From: Bacteroidota bacterium
Lineage (GTDB): Bacteria > Bacteroidota > Bacteroidia > Chitinophagales > Chitinophagaceae
Direction of reading: 5' to 3'
NCBI GenBank assembly: GCA_023429985.1
Contig: JAEZCV010000158.1
Span: forward strand, 1-25,043
Length of the DNA stretch: 25,043 bases
The notes beneath the pieces were generated by a model, which ran no database searches, was not told where the DNA came from, and was given only the letters and a program-made list of their open reading frames with translations. Positions 1-7,975 of this stretch are shown here, in pieces (the stretch's first letter is position 1; every line of letters starts with the position of its first letter). A program made the position numbers and the translations under genes.

Positions 1-173
1 GGACCGCCAAAAGCGGAAATACTATAGAGGAAGACATTCTTAAGAAAAGGAACGTGCCGCAACATCATAGCGCGATAAATTTATTGATATTCTTTTTCCC
101 TCATCATATTATTTATATAAGCTGTCAACAACATTGTATAAATGAGTACATTTATTTCATTCAAATCAACAAG
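1..173. other. Upstream flank of the amidohydrolase, no assignable gene
   Basis: The frame of the downstream amidohydrolase is open from base 3, but bases 54-173 translate to an AT-driven, low-complexity peptide unlike a protein and are probably non-coding leader. Bases 1-27 could be the last codons of a gene entering from the left, since one frame ends at TAG 25-27. They are too short to identify. I see no full TAnnTTTG promoter; TACATTTA at 147-154 is a weak match without a -33 partner. Confidence 0.3.
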
Positions 174-1478
174 GTGAAAACAATAATATTTATCCTGGTC
201 CTTGCATGCTTTTATGCCAATGCACGAGCCCAGAAATTAAACGAAGTCTATATTCAGCAGGCTGCCGACAAGATTGAGTCGAAATGTATTTCATGGCGAA
301 GAGATATTCATCAAAATCCTGAATTGGGTAACCGCGAAATCAGAACCGCGAAAATCATCGCCGATCATTTAAGATCACTGGGAATTGAAGTGCAGGAAAA
401 AATTGCCCATACAGGCGTGGTTGGAATTTTAAAGGGTGCTAAGCCCGGGCCCGTAATTGGCCTGCGCGCCGATATGGACGCGCTGCCGGTAACAGAAAGA
501 ACACCTCTAAGCTTCGCTTCAACTAAAAAGGCAATGTATAACGGAAAGGAAGTTGGCGTAATGCATGCCTGTGGCCATGATGCGCACGTTGCCATTTTAA
601 TGAGCGTTGCCGAAATTCTGGCTCCTGTGAAAAATGAAATTGCAGGCACTATTAAATTCGTTTTTCAACCCGCGGAAGAAGGGCCTCCCGAGGGAGAAGA
701 GGGCGGTGCAAAACTAATGGTGAAGGAAGGCGTGCTTAAAGATCCTGATGTTGATGTAATGTTTGGATTGCACATTAATGCACAAACACCTGCAGGACAA
801 ATAAAATATCGCGAGAAGGGAATGATGGCAGCCGCCGACTGGTTTTCCATTAAAATAAAAGGCAAACAATCGCATGGCGCACAACCCTGGCATTCCATTG
901 ATCCTGTGATTATAGGTGCCCAAATCATTCAGGGAATTCAGAACATCATCAGCAGGCAAACTGAACTCACTAAAAATGCAGCGGTAATATCTACTACTAT
1001 TTTTAATGGAGGCGTTAGGGAAAATATTATCCCCGAAAGTGCAGAATTAAAAGGAACTATAAGAACGCTGGACACTGCCATGCAGCATGATATCTGGAAA
1101 AGAATTGAAAGAACTGCAACCAATATTGCCGAAGCCTCAGGAGCTATTGCCGAAGTAAGCTTTACTCCCATGACACTGGTTACCTATAACGATCCTGAAC
1201 TAACTCAAATTATGATGCCTTCTTTGAACAAGGCTACCAACAACAATGTTGTGCGAATGGATGCAGTTATGGGAGCTGAAGATTTTTCATTTTTTGCTGA
1301 AAAAATTCCATCACTCTATTTTTATTTAGGAGGTATGCCGGCCAACACCGATCCCGCATCGGCTGCTCCGCACCACACACCTGATTTTTTAATTGACGAG
1401 TCAGGATTTAAAACAGGAATAAAGGCTTTGTCATTCCTTGTGTTAGATTATATAAAGATCCACAATGCACGTAAATGA
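174..1478 (+). CDS. Secreted M20D-family amidohydrolase (N-acyl-amino acid / hippurate hydrolase type)
   Basis: This is a zinc-type metallohydrolase of the M20D amidohydrolase family (IAA-amino acid, N-acyl-L-amino acid and hippurate hydrolases), which splits an N-acyl group from an amino acid. Family motifs are visible: HQNPELG near the N-terminus, GLRADMDALP, MHACGHDAH with the metal-binding Cys and His residues, QPAEEGP with the catalytic and metal Glu residues, GLHI, and a C-terminal HHTPDF His. I chose GTG 174 because the product then begins with a clean signal peptide (MKTIIFILVLACFYANARAQ, initiator written as Met). The longer frame from GTG 54 adds 40 implausible residues. The protein of about 434 residues is therefore exported, probably to the periplasm. 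Its TGA stop overlaps the ATG of the next gene as ATGA, so the two are translationally coupled. The substrate is unknown. Confidence 0.9.
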   Translation: MKTIIFILVLACFYANARAQKLNEVYIQQAADKIESKCISWRRDIHQNPELGNREIRTAKIIADHLRSLGIEVQEKIAHTGVVGILKGAKPGPVIGLRADMDALPVTERTPLSFASTKKAMYNGKEVGVMHACGHDAHVAILMSVAEILAPVKNEIAGTIKFVFQPAEEGPPEGEEGGAKLMVKEGVLKDPDVDVMFGLHINAQTPAGQIKYREKGMMAAADWFSIKIKGKQSHGAQPWHSIDPVIIGAQIIQGIQNIISRQTELTKNAAVISTTIFNGGVRENIIPESAELKGTIRTLDTAMQHDIWKRIERTATNIAEASGAIAEVSFTPMTLVTYNDPELTQIMMPSLNKATNNNVVRMDAVMGAEDFSFFAEKIPSLYFYLGGMPANTDPASAAPHHTPDFLIDESGFKTGIKALSFLVLDYIKIHNARK

Positions 1479-2350
1479 AATTTATGAAGACCTTTCTTGT
1501 ATTTGTTTTTTTACTTCTTTTGAATTCTTCGTCCCATGCCCAGAAAAAAGATAAAAAGCTTCAGTCGAAGATAGAAGCTCTGATAAAAGATTTTGGTGGA
1601 GATATTGGAATTTATGTGAAGAACCTCGAGTCGGGAAAAACAGTTTCCATAAACAGCGACAGCATATTCCCAACGGCAAGCATTGTAAAACTGCCTATCA
1701 TGGTGGGTATTATGGATAAGATCAATCGCGGAGAACTAACCTATCACCAGTCGCTCACTTATCGCGATTCTCTTTTGTATGCCGGTGTTGATATTCTCGG
1801 ATCATTTAAAGATTCTGAAAAAATTGATCTAAGCAAGGTGATGATGCTGATGCTTACCATGAGTGATAATACCGCCAGCTTATGGTTACAATCCCTGGCA
1901 GGAACAGGAACAAGAATAAATGAAATAATGGATAGCCTTGGACTTCAACATACCAGGGTAAATTCCAGAACAGAAGGCAGAGAAGGTTATCGAAAGCAAT
2001 ATGGCTGGGGACAAACAACCCCCGAAGAAATGGCAAGACTTGTTGAAATGATCGTTGAAGGAAGGGTGATCAATCCATCATCAGGCGATAAGATGATTAG
2101 AATGATGGGGCGGAATTATTGGGATGAAGCGGCCATCTCGCAAATTCCGGCAGGGATTTTTGTTGCAGGTAAAACCGGTGCGGTTAACCAGTCTCGCAAC
2201 GAGATTATTTATGTAAATGGAAATAAAACGAGATATATTTTTTCCATTTTCACAAAAAACAATATAGACCAAAGCTGGAAAGATGAAAACGAGGCCTGGG
2301 AACTTACAAGGAAGATTTCAGCATTAATTTGGGATCACTATTCACGCTGA
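1475..2350 (+). CDS. Exported class A beta-lactamase-fold serine hydrolase
   Basis: This 291-residue exported protein has the serine beta-lactamase/transpeptidase fold (beta-lactamase2 family). It starts with a signal peptide ending near SSSHAQ. The active-site elements are in class A order and spacing: S69-I-V-K72 (SxxK), S130-D-N132 (SDN) and K233-T-G235 (KTG). The omega-loop motif ExxLN is not canonical. The nearest match is E167-GRE-G171, so the deacylating Glu may be E167, but the Asn of the motif is missing. The protein could be a true beta-lactamase or a related peptidoglycan or ester hydrolase; the sequence alone does not decide. The start ATG overlaps the stop of the amidohydrolase; a second Met at 1484 would also fit. 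The TGA ends exactly where feoB on the other strand ends. Confidence 0.85.
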   Translation: MKFMKTFLVFVFLLLLNSSSHAQKKDKKLQSKIEALIKDFGGDIGIYVKNLESGKTVSINSDSIFPTASIVKLPIMVGIMDKINRGELTYHQSLTYRDSLLYAGVDILGSFKDSEKIDLSKVMMLMLTMSDNTASLWLQSLAGTGTRINEIMDSLGLQHTRVNSRTEGREGYRKQYGWGQTTPEEMARLVEMIVEGRVINPSSGDKMIRMMGRNYWDEAAISQIPAGIFVAGKTGAVNQSRNEIIYVNGNKTRYIFSIFTKNNIDQSWKDENEAWELTRKISALIWDHYSR

Positions 2351-4504
2351 TCACTTAAGCAACTGGTAAAAAATAAAACTCATTACATAGGCAATGGCGG
2401 TCATGTAAACAAACTGTATGACCGGCCATTTCCATGTTCCTGTTTCGCGACGGGTAATTACCAGGGTGCTCATACATTGCATGGCAAAAACATAAAACAC
2501 CATAAGGGAGATTCCGGTAGCCAATGTAAACAAAGGTGTTCCGTCGTCTTTTTTTGCAGCCCCTAATTTTTCTCTAAGCAACATTCCTTCATCGTCTTCT
2601 CCAACACTGTATAAAGTGGCCATGGTGCCCACAAAAACTTCTCTTGCAGCAAATGAAGTGATCAGTGCAATACCAATTTTCCAGTCGTAACCAAGTGGCT
2701 CAATGGCCGGCTCTATGGCCTTGCCCAATATGCCCGCATAGGAATTTTCGAGTTTGGCAGTGTTCCAGTTATTTTGAATAGAATCTTTTTGTTCGGGAAA
2801 ACGTGTGGCCAGTTCAGAAAATTCCCTGTCAACATTTTCCATCCTCTGGCCTGGCCCAAAAGAACTCATAGCCCATAAAACAAGACTAATGATCATGATA
2901 ATCTTACCGGCATCCCTCACAAAGATCTTTGCTTTGTTGATCATTGTCTGCGTAATGTTACCCCACCTCGGCGAACGGTAAGTTGGTAGTTCTAAAATAA
3001 AAAAACTGCGTTCGTTAATACGAATGAACCATTTTGCAACAAACGATACCAACAATGCCATTACCAGTCCCATAATATATAATCCCATCATTACCAGACC
3101 CTGTACACTTAAAAATCCAAACAGGTAAGTATTTGGAATAACCAGTCCAATAATAATTGTATAAACAGGAAGTCTTGCCGAACAACTCATTAAGGGCGTA
3201 ATAAGAATAGTAAGCAGTCGTTCTTTTTTATTTTCGATGGCACGCGCACTCATAATGGCGGGCACCGCGCAGGCGAAACCACTTATCAAAGGCATAACGC
3301 TCTTCCCGTTCAATCCAACTGTTCGCATAAGCCTGTCCGTTAGAAAGCTTACGCGTGCCATATACCCGGTGTCTTCCAAAAGTGTTATCAGTCCGAATAA
3401 TATCATGATCTGTGGAACAAAGATTATGATACCGCTAAGCCCTGCCACTACTCCATTGATCAGCAAATCGCTCCACCATGCTTCAGGAAGTGCATTGGAA
3501 AGGAAAACGCTAGCCGACGAAAAGAACAATTCAATCCATGTCATGGGATGTTGCGCCAGCCAGAAAACACTTTGAAAAAGGATAAATAAAACTGCAAGCA
3601 GAATCAGGTAGCCCCATTTGCGGTGCAGCAAAACATTATCCAGCTTATCGGTAAGAATGGTTTGTTGCAGTGGATCGGGTTCGGTTACTGCCACCTGCAT
3701 AATATGCTTGATCCTTCCATATCGCTGCAGGATCTCTGTAGCCTGTGTTTTGGTCTGGTTAAAACCATTGTCTTTTTCAATGCTTTCAATCTTTTCCTGG
3801 GTAGCATCATCCAGTTGAAAAGATTCATGGCTAATGAGATAATGTATAGCAGAATAATCGCTGATGCCGGGAAGTAATTTTTTTACTTCTTCCACCGGTG
3901 TTTGAGCCAGCGATTTGTTATCAATAAAATCTCTTACAGGAATTTTATACTGTGAGGATGCGGTGAGCTCAATAGCTTTTTTTAGTTGTGCTATGCCGCG
4001 GTTTTTCCGGGGATTTACAGAAACCACCGGAACGCCCAGCTCTCTTTCCAGCTCGGGAATGTTGATCTCAATTCCTTTTTTAGCTGCCAGGTCGGCCATG
4101 GTAAGTGCCACAACAACAGGCATTTTAAGGTCCAGTATCTGGGAACAGAAAAGCAGGTTTCTTTTCAAATTGCTCGCATCTACCACAACTACAAAAACAT
4201 CGGCCCTGATATCCTTATCCTGGTTCATTAAAACCCTGTAGCTTACCCACTCATCCAGTCGTTTTGGATACAGGCTATAGGTTCCGGGGAGGTCTATAAT
4301 ATTGCCATTTAATTGCAGGGCAATGGAAGTATGCCCGGTTTTTTTATCTACAGTTACGCCGGGAAAGTTTCCCACCCTTTGGTTAGAACCCGTAAGTACA
4401 TTGAACAACGATGTTTTACCACTGTTTGGATTTCCAACTAAGGCGATATGAATTGTTTTTTTAACCACGCTTCGGGCCGCAAAGGTAAATGCAGGCCCTA
4501 TCAA
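2351..4504 (-). CDS. feoB: Ferrous iron transporter FeoB
   Basis: FeoB is the inner-membrane Fe(II) uptake protein with an N-terminal GTPase domain. G1 GNPNSGKT is at residues 24-31, G2 FPGVTVD at 47-53, G3 DLPGTYSL at 71-78, and the G4 region is ALTMADL at about 133-139. In G4, Thr stands where NxxD GTPases have Asn. The C-terminal half carries the two gate-type membrane repeats, with signature segments SGFACAVPAIMSARAIENKK and SCSARLPVYTIIIG. The length of 717 residues is normal for the family. The first 12 residues are not conserved. GTG 4468 (giving VVKKTIHIALVGNPN) is an attractive alternative start, supported by a TACCTTTG box just upstream at 4480-4487. No feoA lies beside it, and no separate FeoA domain is visible in the protein. 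Confidence 0.95.
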   Translation of the reverse strand: MIGPAFTFAARSVVKKTIHIALVGNPNSGKTSLFNVLTGSNQRVGNFPGVTVDKKTGHTSIALQLNGNIIDLPGTYSLYPKRLDEWVSYRVLMNQDKDIRADVFVVVVDASNLKRNLLFCSQILDLKMPVVVALTMADLAAKKGIEINIPELERELGVPVVSVNPRKNRGIAQLKKAIELTASSQYKIPVRDFIDNKSLAQTPVEEVKKLLPGISDYSAIHYLISHESFQLDDATQEKIESIEKDNGFNQTKTQATEILQRYGRIKHIMQVAVTEPDPLQQTILTDKLDNVLLHRKWGYLILLAVLFILFQSVFWLAQHPMTWIELFFSSASVFLSNALPEAWWSDLLINGVVAGLSGIIIFVPQIMILFGLITLLEDTGYMARVSFLTDRLMRTVGLNGKSVMPLISGFACAVPAIMSARAIENKKERLLTILITPLMSCSARLPVYTIIIGLVIPNTYLFGFLSVQGLVMMGLYIMGLVMALLVSFVAKWFIRINERSFFILELPTYRSPRWGNITQTMINKAKIFVRDAGKIIMIISLVLWAMSSFGPGQRMENVDREFSELATRFPEQKDSIQNNWNTAKLENSYAGILGKAIEPAIEPLGYDWKIGIALITSFAAREVFVGTMATLYSVGEDDEGMLLREKLGAAKKDDGTPLFTLATGISLMVFYVFAMQCMSTLVITRRETGTWKWPVIQFVYMTAIAYVMSFIFYQLLK
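4480..4487 (-). promoter_or_regulatory. Candidate -7 box for feoB
   Basis: On the minus strand this reads TACCTTTG, a full match to the Bacteroidota -7 consensus TAnnTTTG. Transcription would begin close to GTG 4468 and would exclude ATG 4504 as the start. No good -33 TTTG stands at the usual distance, so the match may be chance. Confidence 0.3.
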
Positions 4505-4619
4505 TCAGTTACGATATCCGAAGTTTTAAATAATCCTTAGGTATAAGTTGATGGATGATAATTAACATTAATACTCGCAGAAATCTTTACTTACATGCCC
4601 AATTGCCCGCTTCATTGAA

Positions 4620-4627
4620 TAAATTTG
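4620..4627 (+). promoter_or_regulatory. -7 box for the M28 peptidase gene
   Basis: TAAATTTG matches TAnnTTTG exactly and lies 23 bases before GTG 4651. It predicts a transcript start near 4634 and so argues against ATG 4555 as the translation start. The -33 element is poor; the nearest TTG, at 4603-4605, is closer than normal. Confidence 0.45.
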
Positions 4628-4650
4628 TAACCCATTCAAAATCTATCGCC

Positions 4651-6306
4651 GTGAAAAAGACCTTCTTCCTTCTATTGCTTGCTTTTGTTTCAGCTTCAGG
4701 AATCGCTCAGAAATTAAAAAAAGATGACAGGGTTTTGCTGGCTAACCTTCAAAAGCATGTTGTTTTTCTTTCAGATGATAAGTTGGAGGGAAGAAGAACT
4801 GGCACTGCCGGGGAAAAGCTGGCTGCCGATTACATTGCCAATCAGTTTAAAGCTCTTGGACTTAAACCTACCGTTAATGGAAGTTATTTCCAGGAATTTT
4901 CAATTAATGAAGGTAAAGCCATCCATTCATCAACAACACTTTCAATTGATGGTAATCCATTGCTGTTGAACAAGGATTTTTTCCCCCTGAGTTTCAGTGG
5001 GCAGGGAAAGGTTGAGGCCATGCCTTCGCTTTCGCTTCAGGAAAAAGACATGCCCTGGTTTATTGATTTAAAAGAAGTTTTAAATGCGAATGTGCACAAT
5101 CCTCATTTTGATCTTTATGGCGCTATCGATGAAATGGCGAAAGAAGTGCAATCGAAAGGAGCTACAGCCTTATTTCTATATATAACAGAAGGCCCGGATG
5201 TATTGAAATTTGAGGCAAAAGACAGAAGAAAAGTCGCTGCAATTCCTGTGATTTATGTTTCAAAAAATGCCGCTTCAAAATATTTAAGCGATCCATCTGC
5301 AAGCCTTGATATAAACTTGAATGTAAAGCTTGAGGATGTTATTCGTAAAGGAACAAATGTTGTTGGCTTTCTTGATATGGGCGCCGGCAATACTATTATT
5401 ATTGGTGCGCACTACGACCATTTGGGGCTGGGTGAAGACGGAAATTCCAGGGCAACGGCAATGGGCGATATTCATAATGGCGCGGATGATAACGCCAGTG
5501 GAACTGCCGCAATTATTGAACTGGCACGCATGGTTAAGTCGGAAAAACTAAAAAAACATAATTATTTATTTATAGCCTTTTCCGGTGAAGAGTTAGGATT
5601 ATATGGTTCTAAATATTTTACCGAAAATCCCACTATCGACCTGGGTCGTGTTAATTACATGATTAACCTGGATATGGTGGGAAGACTAAACACCGATACA
5701 AAAACATTAACCGTTGGCGGTTATGGTACTTCGCCTTCCTGGGGAAGGTTTTACGAAACGCCGGGAAAGAAAGGTTTGTATAAAGAGAACCTTCAATTTA
5801 AGTTTGACTCCAGTGGAACTGGGCCAAGCGATCACACCTCTTTTTACAGGAAAAATATTCCGGTGCTGTTTTATTTTACCGGTTTGCACACCGATTACCA
5901 TAAACCCACCGATGATCATGATAAAATAAATTACCTGGGGCAGCTTCATTTGGTTAAGCATGTATTAAGTGTAATTGAGGCAACCGATAAGCATAAAGAA
6001 AAACTGGCCTTCACTAAAACACGCGAAGCACAGACAACCACTTCTGCACGTTTCTCGGTTTCCCTGGGTGTGATGCCTGATTATACATATAGTGGGCAGG
6101 GGCTGAGAGTAGATGGGGTGAGTGAAGGAAAAACCGCGCAAAAAGTGGGAATTAAAGCCGGCGATATTGTTACAGCCATTGGCGATTTCCAGGTTAACTC
6201 CATGGAATCCTACATGCAGGCACTTTCGAAATTTAAAAAAGGCGATAAAACAGTAGTTCAATACCAAAGGGAAGGAAAAACAACATTTGTTGAAGTGGAG
6301 TTTTAG
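4651..6306 (+). CDS. Secreted M28 zinc aminopeptidase with C-terminal PDZ domain
   Basis: This exported peptidase of about 551 residues belongs to family M28. GTG 4651 was chosen because it begins a signal peptide (MKKTFFLLLLAFVSASGIAQ) and sits just behind a -7 promoter box. An N-terminal region follows with KLEGRRTGTAGEK and an inserted PA-like segment. The zinc site is visible: IIIGAHYDHLG (His and Asp), NGADDNASGT (bridging Asp), FSGEELGLYGSKYF (catalytic Glu and ligand Glu), NLDMVGRL (Asp) and a distal HTDYHKPTDDHD His. The last 90 or so residues form a PDZ domain, with SGQGLRVDGVSEGKTAQKVG and IKAGDIVTAIGDFQVNS. The PDZ domain probably positions substrates or partners in the periplasm. 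The gene diverges from feoB. Exact substrate specificity cannot be read from the sequence. Confidence 0.92.
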   Translation: MKKTFFLLLLAFVSASGIAQKLKKDDRVLLANLQKHVVFLSDDKLEGRRTGTAGEKLAADYIANQFKALGLKPTVNGSYFQEFSINEGKAIHSSTTLSIDGNPLLLNKDFFPLSFSGQGKVEAMPSLSLQEKDMPWFIDLKEVLNANVHNPHFDLYGAIDEMAKEVQSKGATALFLYITEGPDVLKFEAKDRRKVAAIPVIYVSKNAASKYLSDPSASLDINLNVKLEDVIRKGTNVVGFLDMGAGNTIIIGAHYDHLGLGEDGNSRATAMGDIHNGADDNASGTAAIIELARMVKSEKLKKHNYLFIAFSGEELGLYGSKYFTENPTIDLGRVNYMINLDMVGRLNTDTKTLTVGGYGTSPSWGRFYETPGKKGLYKENLQFKFDSSGTGPSDHTSFYRKNIPVLFYFTGLHTDYHKPTDDHDKINYLGQLHLVKHVLSVIEATDKHKEKLAFTKTREAQTTTSARFSVSLGVMPDYTYSGQGLRVDGVSEGKTAQKVGIKAGDIVTAIGDFQVNSMESYMQALSKFKKGDKTVVQYQREGKTTFVEVEF

Positions 6307-6314
6307 TAATTTTC
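6286..6314 (+). promoter_or_regulatory. Candidate promoter of the IPExxxVDY gene
   Basis: TTTG at 6286-6289, a 17-base spacer and TAATTTTC at 6307-6314 match the Bacteroidota promoter in all but the last base of the -7 box. It overlaps the end of the peptidase gene and would give a leader of about 12 bases before ATG 6332. Confidence 0.3.
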
Positions 6315-6331
6315 CATTTCCAAATCCTTTT

Positions 6332-6784
6332 ATGGCTTCCAATCAAAACCAAAAACTCGTACTCGACACGCAGGCGCTAACCGATGATTTCTTCGAAGAA
6401 GCAAAACTTCTTGGAATTATGGCTCCTGTAAAAGCATACCAGTTTTGCTGGAAGGTTAATTCTGCATTGGGAATTGATTTCAGGATCAATATCGACCTTG
6501 AAATTCAGTTAAAGAAGAAGCAGCGAAATTATTTTTTCTCTGTTTACGAATATTGCGAACCTACCAATTGTCTCAAGCATTTTCTTTACCATAATCACTG
6601 CGACGGCGAATATCTTTTGCCCGAATTCAAACACCTCGATTTTTTATGGCTGTTAAAGGATGATCATGTTTCCAATGAAACATTGCAACAATTGGTGCAG
6701 TCCATCAAAAATATAAACGGGGTTCAGCTGGTTGTAGAACTTACCGGTGAAAAGATTAAGAATAGAGAATATCTTGTATTCTGA
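6332..6784 (+). CDS. IPExxxVDY family protein
   Basis: This is a soluble protein of about 150 residues with no signal peptide or membrane segment. It fits the IPExxxVDY family, a small Bacteroidota-specific family of unknown function; its signature appears as LPEFKHLDF at about residues 96-104, with conservative changes. I chose ATG 6332 (MASNQNQKLV) because upstream residues from 6287 overlap the peptidase gene and look unrelated. It lies 26 bases after the peptidase stop and 32 bases before the next gene, so partial co-transcription is possible. In other Bacteroidota, from memory, the family often sits near core metabolic genes. No role can be assigned. Confidence 0.75.
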   Translation: MASNQNQKLVLDTQALTDDFFEEAKLLGIMAPVKAYQFCWKVNSALGIDFRINIDLEIQLKKKQRNYFFSVYEYCEPTNCLKHFLYHNHCDGEYLLPEFKHLDFLWLLKDDHVSNETLQQLVQSIKNINGVQLVVELTGEKIKNREYLVF

Positions 6785-6816
6785 CCCTCCTTCTTCAACA
6801 CTATAAACTTAAAATT

Positions 6817-7059
6817 ATGTGGTCATCCGATAACAATGCACTCTACCGCAAATTTGAATTCAAAGATTTTTCCGCTGCATTTTCATTCATGACGCAAGTT
6901 GCACTTGCATCGGAAAAAATGGATCATCACCCAAAATGGACCAACGTGTGGAATACAGTTGAAATCTGGTTATCTACACATAGTGCCGGAAACACTGTTA
7001 CGGATAAAGACAAAAAACTTGCAGAGAAAATTGATGCCCTCTATGGAACAGGTAACTGA
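6817..7059 (+). CDS. Pterin-4-alpha-carbinolamine dehydratase
   Basis: This 80-residue protein matches the PCD/DCoH family, which dehydrates 4a-hydroxytetrahydrobiopterin during recycling of the pterin cofactor of aromatic amino acid hydroxylases. The family signature is clear: EKMDHHPKWTNVWNTVEIWL holds the active-site His37-His38-Pro39, followed by a His (H55) and D63/D65. The length is slightly short but normal for bacterial forms. No phenylalanine hydroxylase gene is in the window, so the partner must be elsewhere. The stop TGA at 7057-7059 lies inside the start of the next gene, a 17-base overlap that suggests coupled expression. Confidence 0.9.
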   Translation: MWSSDNNALYRKFEFKDFSAAFSFMTQVALASEKMDHHPKWTNVWNTVEIWLSTHSAGNTVTDKDKKLAEKIDALYGTGN

Positions 7060-7975
7060 TACAATCCTGATGATTCGCCCCGCAGCCTTTTCTTTTAATA
7101 AGGAAACAGCTACCAATAATATTTTTCAAAATGAAGTGGAAGATGTTGCCGGTTCAGTTCAACAGAAAGCACTTCATCAGTTTGATAAAATGGTGGATCA
7201 GTTAAGGGAGAAAGAAATTAATGTGATTATTGTAAACGATGACAAATCCATACCCAGGCCCGATGCAGTATTTCCAAATAACTGGTTCACTGCCAGCCAT
7301 GATGGTGGTTTGCATATCTTTTCAATGTTTGCGCCTAACAGAAGAACCGAAAAGCGCGCAGACCTTGCGGATCTGCTGCAATTAAATTTCGAAGTAGAAT
7401 ATGTAAAAGACTGGTCGTTTTTAGAACAGGAAAATGCTTTCCTTGAAGGCACAGGAAGTATGGTGATGGACCACCAAAGCAGAATTATTTATGCATGTTT
7501 GTCGGAAAGAACAAACCTGCAGGCGCTTGAACAATTTGCCGAAGCCATGGGTTATCGTGTCATGCCTTTTACTGCCGAATACAAAGAGCAGGCAATTTAC
7601 CACACCAATGTTATGTTGAGTATTGGAGATGGCTTTGCGGTTTTATGTCCTAAAGTAATAACCGACCATACAGAAAGAGTTGCCGTTGCCCAATTGCTCG
7701 AAGCTACAGGCCATGAGAATATTTATGTTGAACCCGAACACATGAAAGCTTTTGCCTGTAACCTTTTGCAGGTAAAGAATATGAAAGGAAAGAAATTTAT
7801 AGTTGCCAGTAAATCTGCAATTGATGTTTTACCGAACGAGAAAACTGAAAGATTAAGAGCTTATGGAGAATTGATTATTGTGGATGTTTCCACAATTGAA
7901 TCGGTGAATGGAGGCAGCGTTCGATGTATGATGGCAGAAATTTTTTTAAAGAAAAAGAATCAGGCCGATACATAA
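7043..7975 (+). CDS. ctlX: CtlX-type amidinohydrolase (citrulline/arginine deiminase-related)
   Basis: This 310-residue cytoplasmic protein of the guanidino-group modifying fold matches the CtlX group, annotated as citrulline utilization hydrolases and related to arginine deiminase and dimethylarginine hydrolase. Visible family segments are TDTILMIRPAAFSFN at the N-terminus, VFPNNWFTASHDGG, FLEGTGSMVMD, YHTNVMLSIG with the catalytic His187, and NGGSVRCMMAEIF with the nucleophile Cys295. I chose ATG 7043 because it gives the family-like N-terminus; the frame upstream lies inside the dehydratase gene. The enzyme is expected to hydrolyse citrulline or a related ureido/guanidino compound, but the substrate is inferred only from family. 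It converges on selD with a 16-base overlap of coding ends. Confidence 0.85.
   Translation: MEQVTDTILMIRPAAFSFNKETATNNIFQNEVEDVAGSVQQKALHQFDKMVDQLREKEINVIIVNDDKSIPRPDAVFPNNWFTASHDGGLHIFSMFAPNRRTEKRADLADLLQLNFEVEYVKDWSFLEQENAFLEGTGSMVMDHQSRIIYACLSERTNLQALEQFAEAMGYRVMPFTAEYKEQAIYHTNVMLSIGDGFAVLCPKVITDHTERVAVAQLLEATGHENIYVEPEHMKAFACNLLQVKNMKGKKFIVASKSAIDVLPNEKTERLRAYGELIIVDVSTIESVNGGSVRCMMAEIFLKKKNQADT

Noticed and set aside
54..173. 40-residue N-terminal extension of the amidohydrolase
   Set aside because: The DNA is AT-rich leader and a signal peptide begins exactly at GTG 174.
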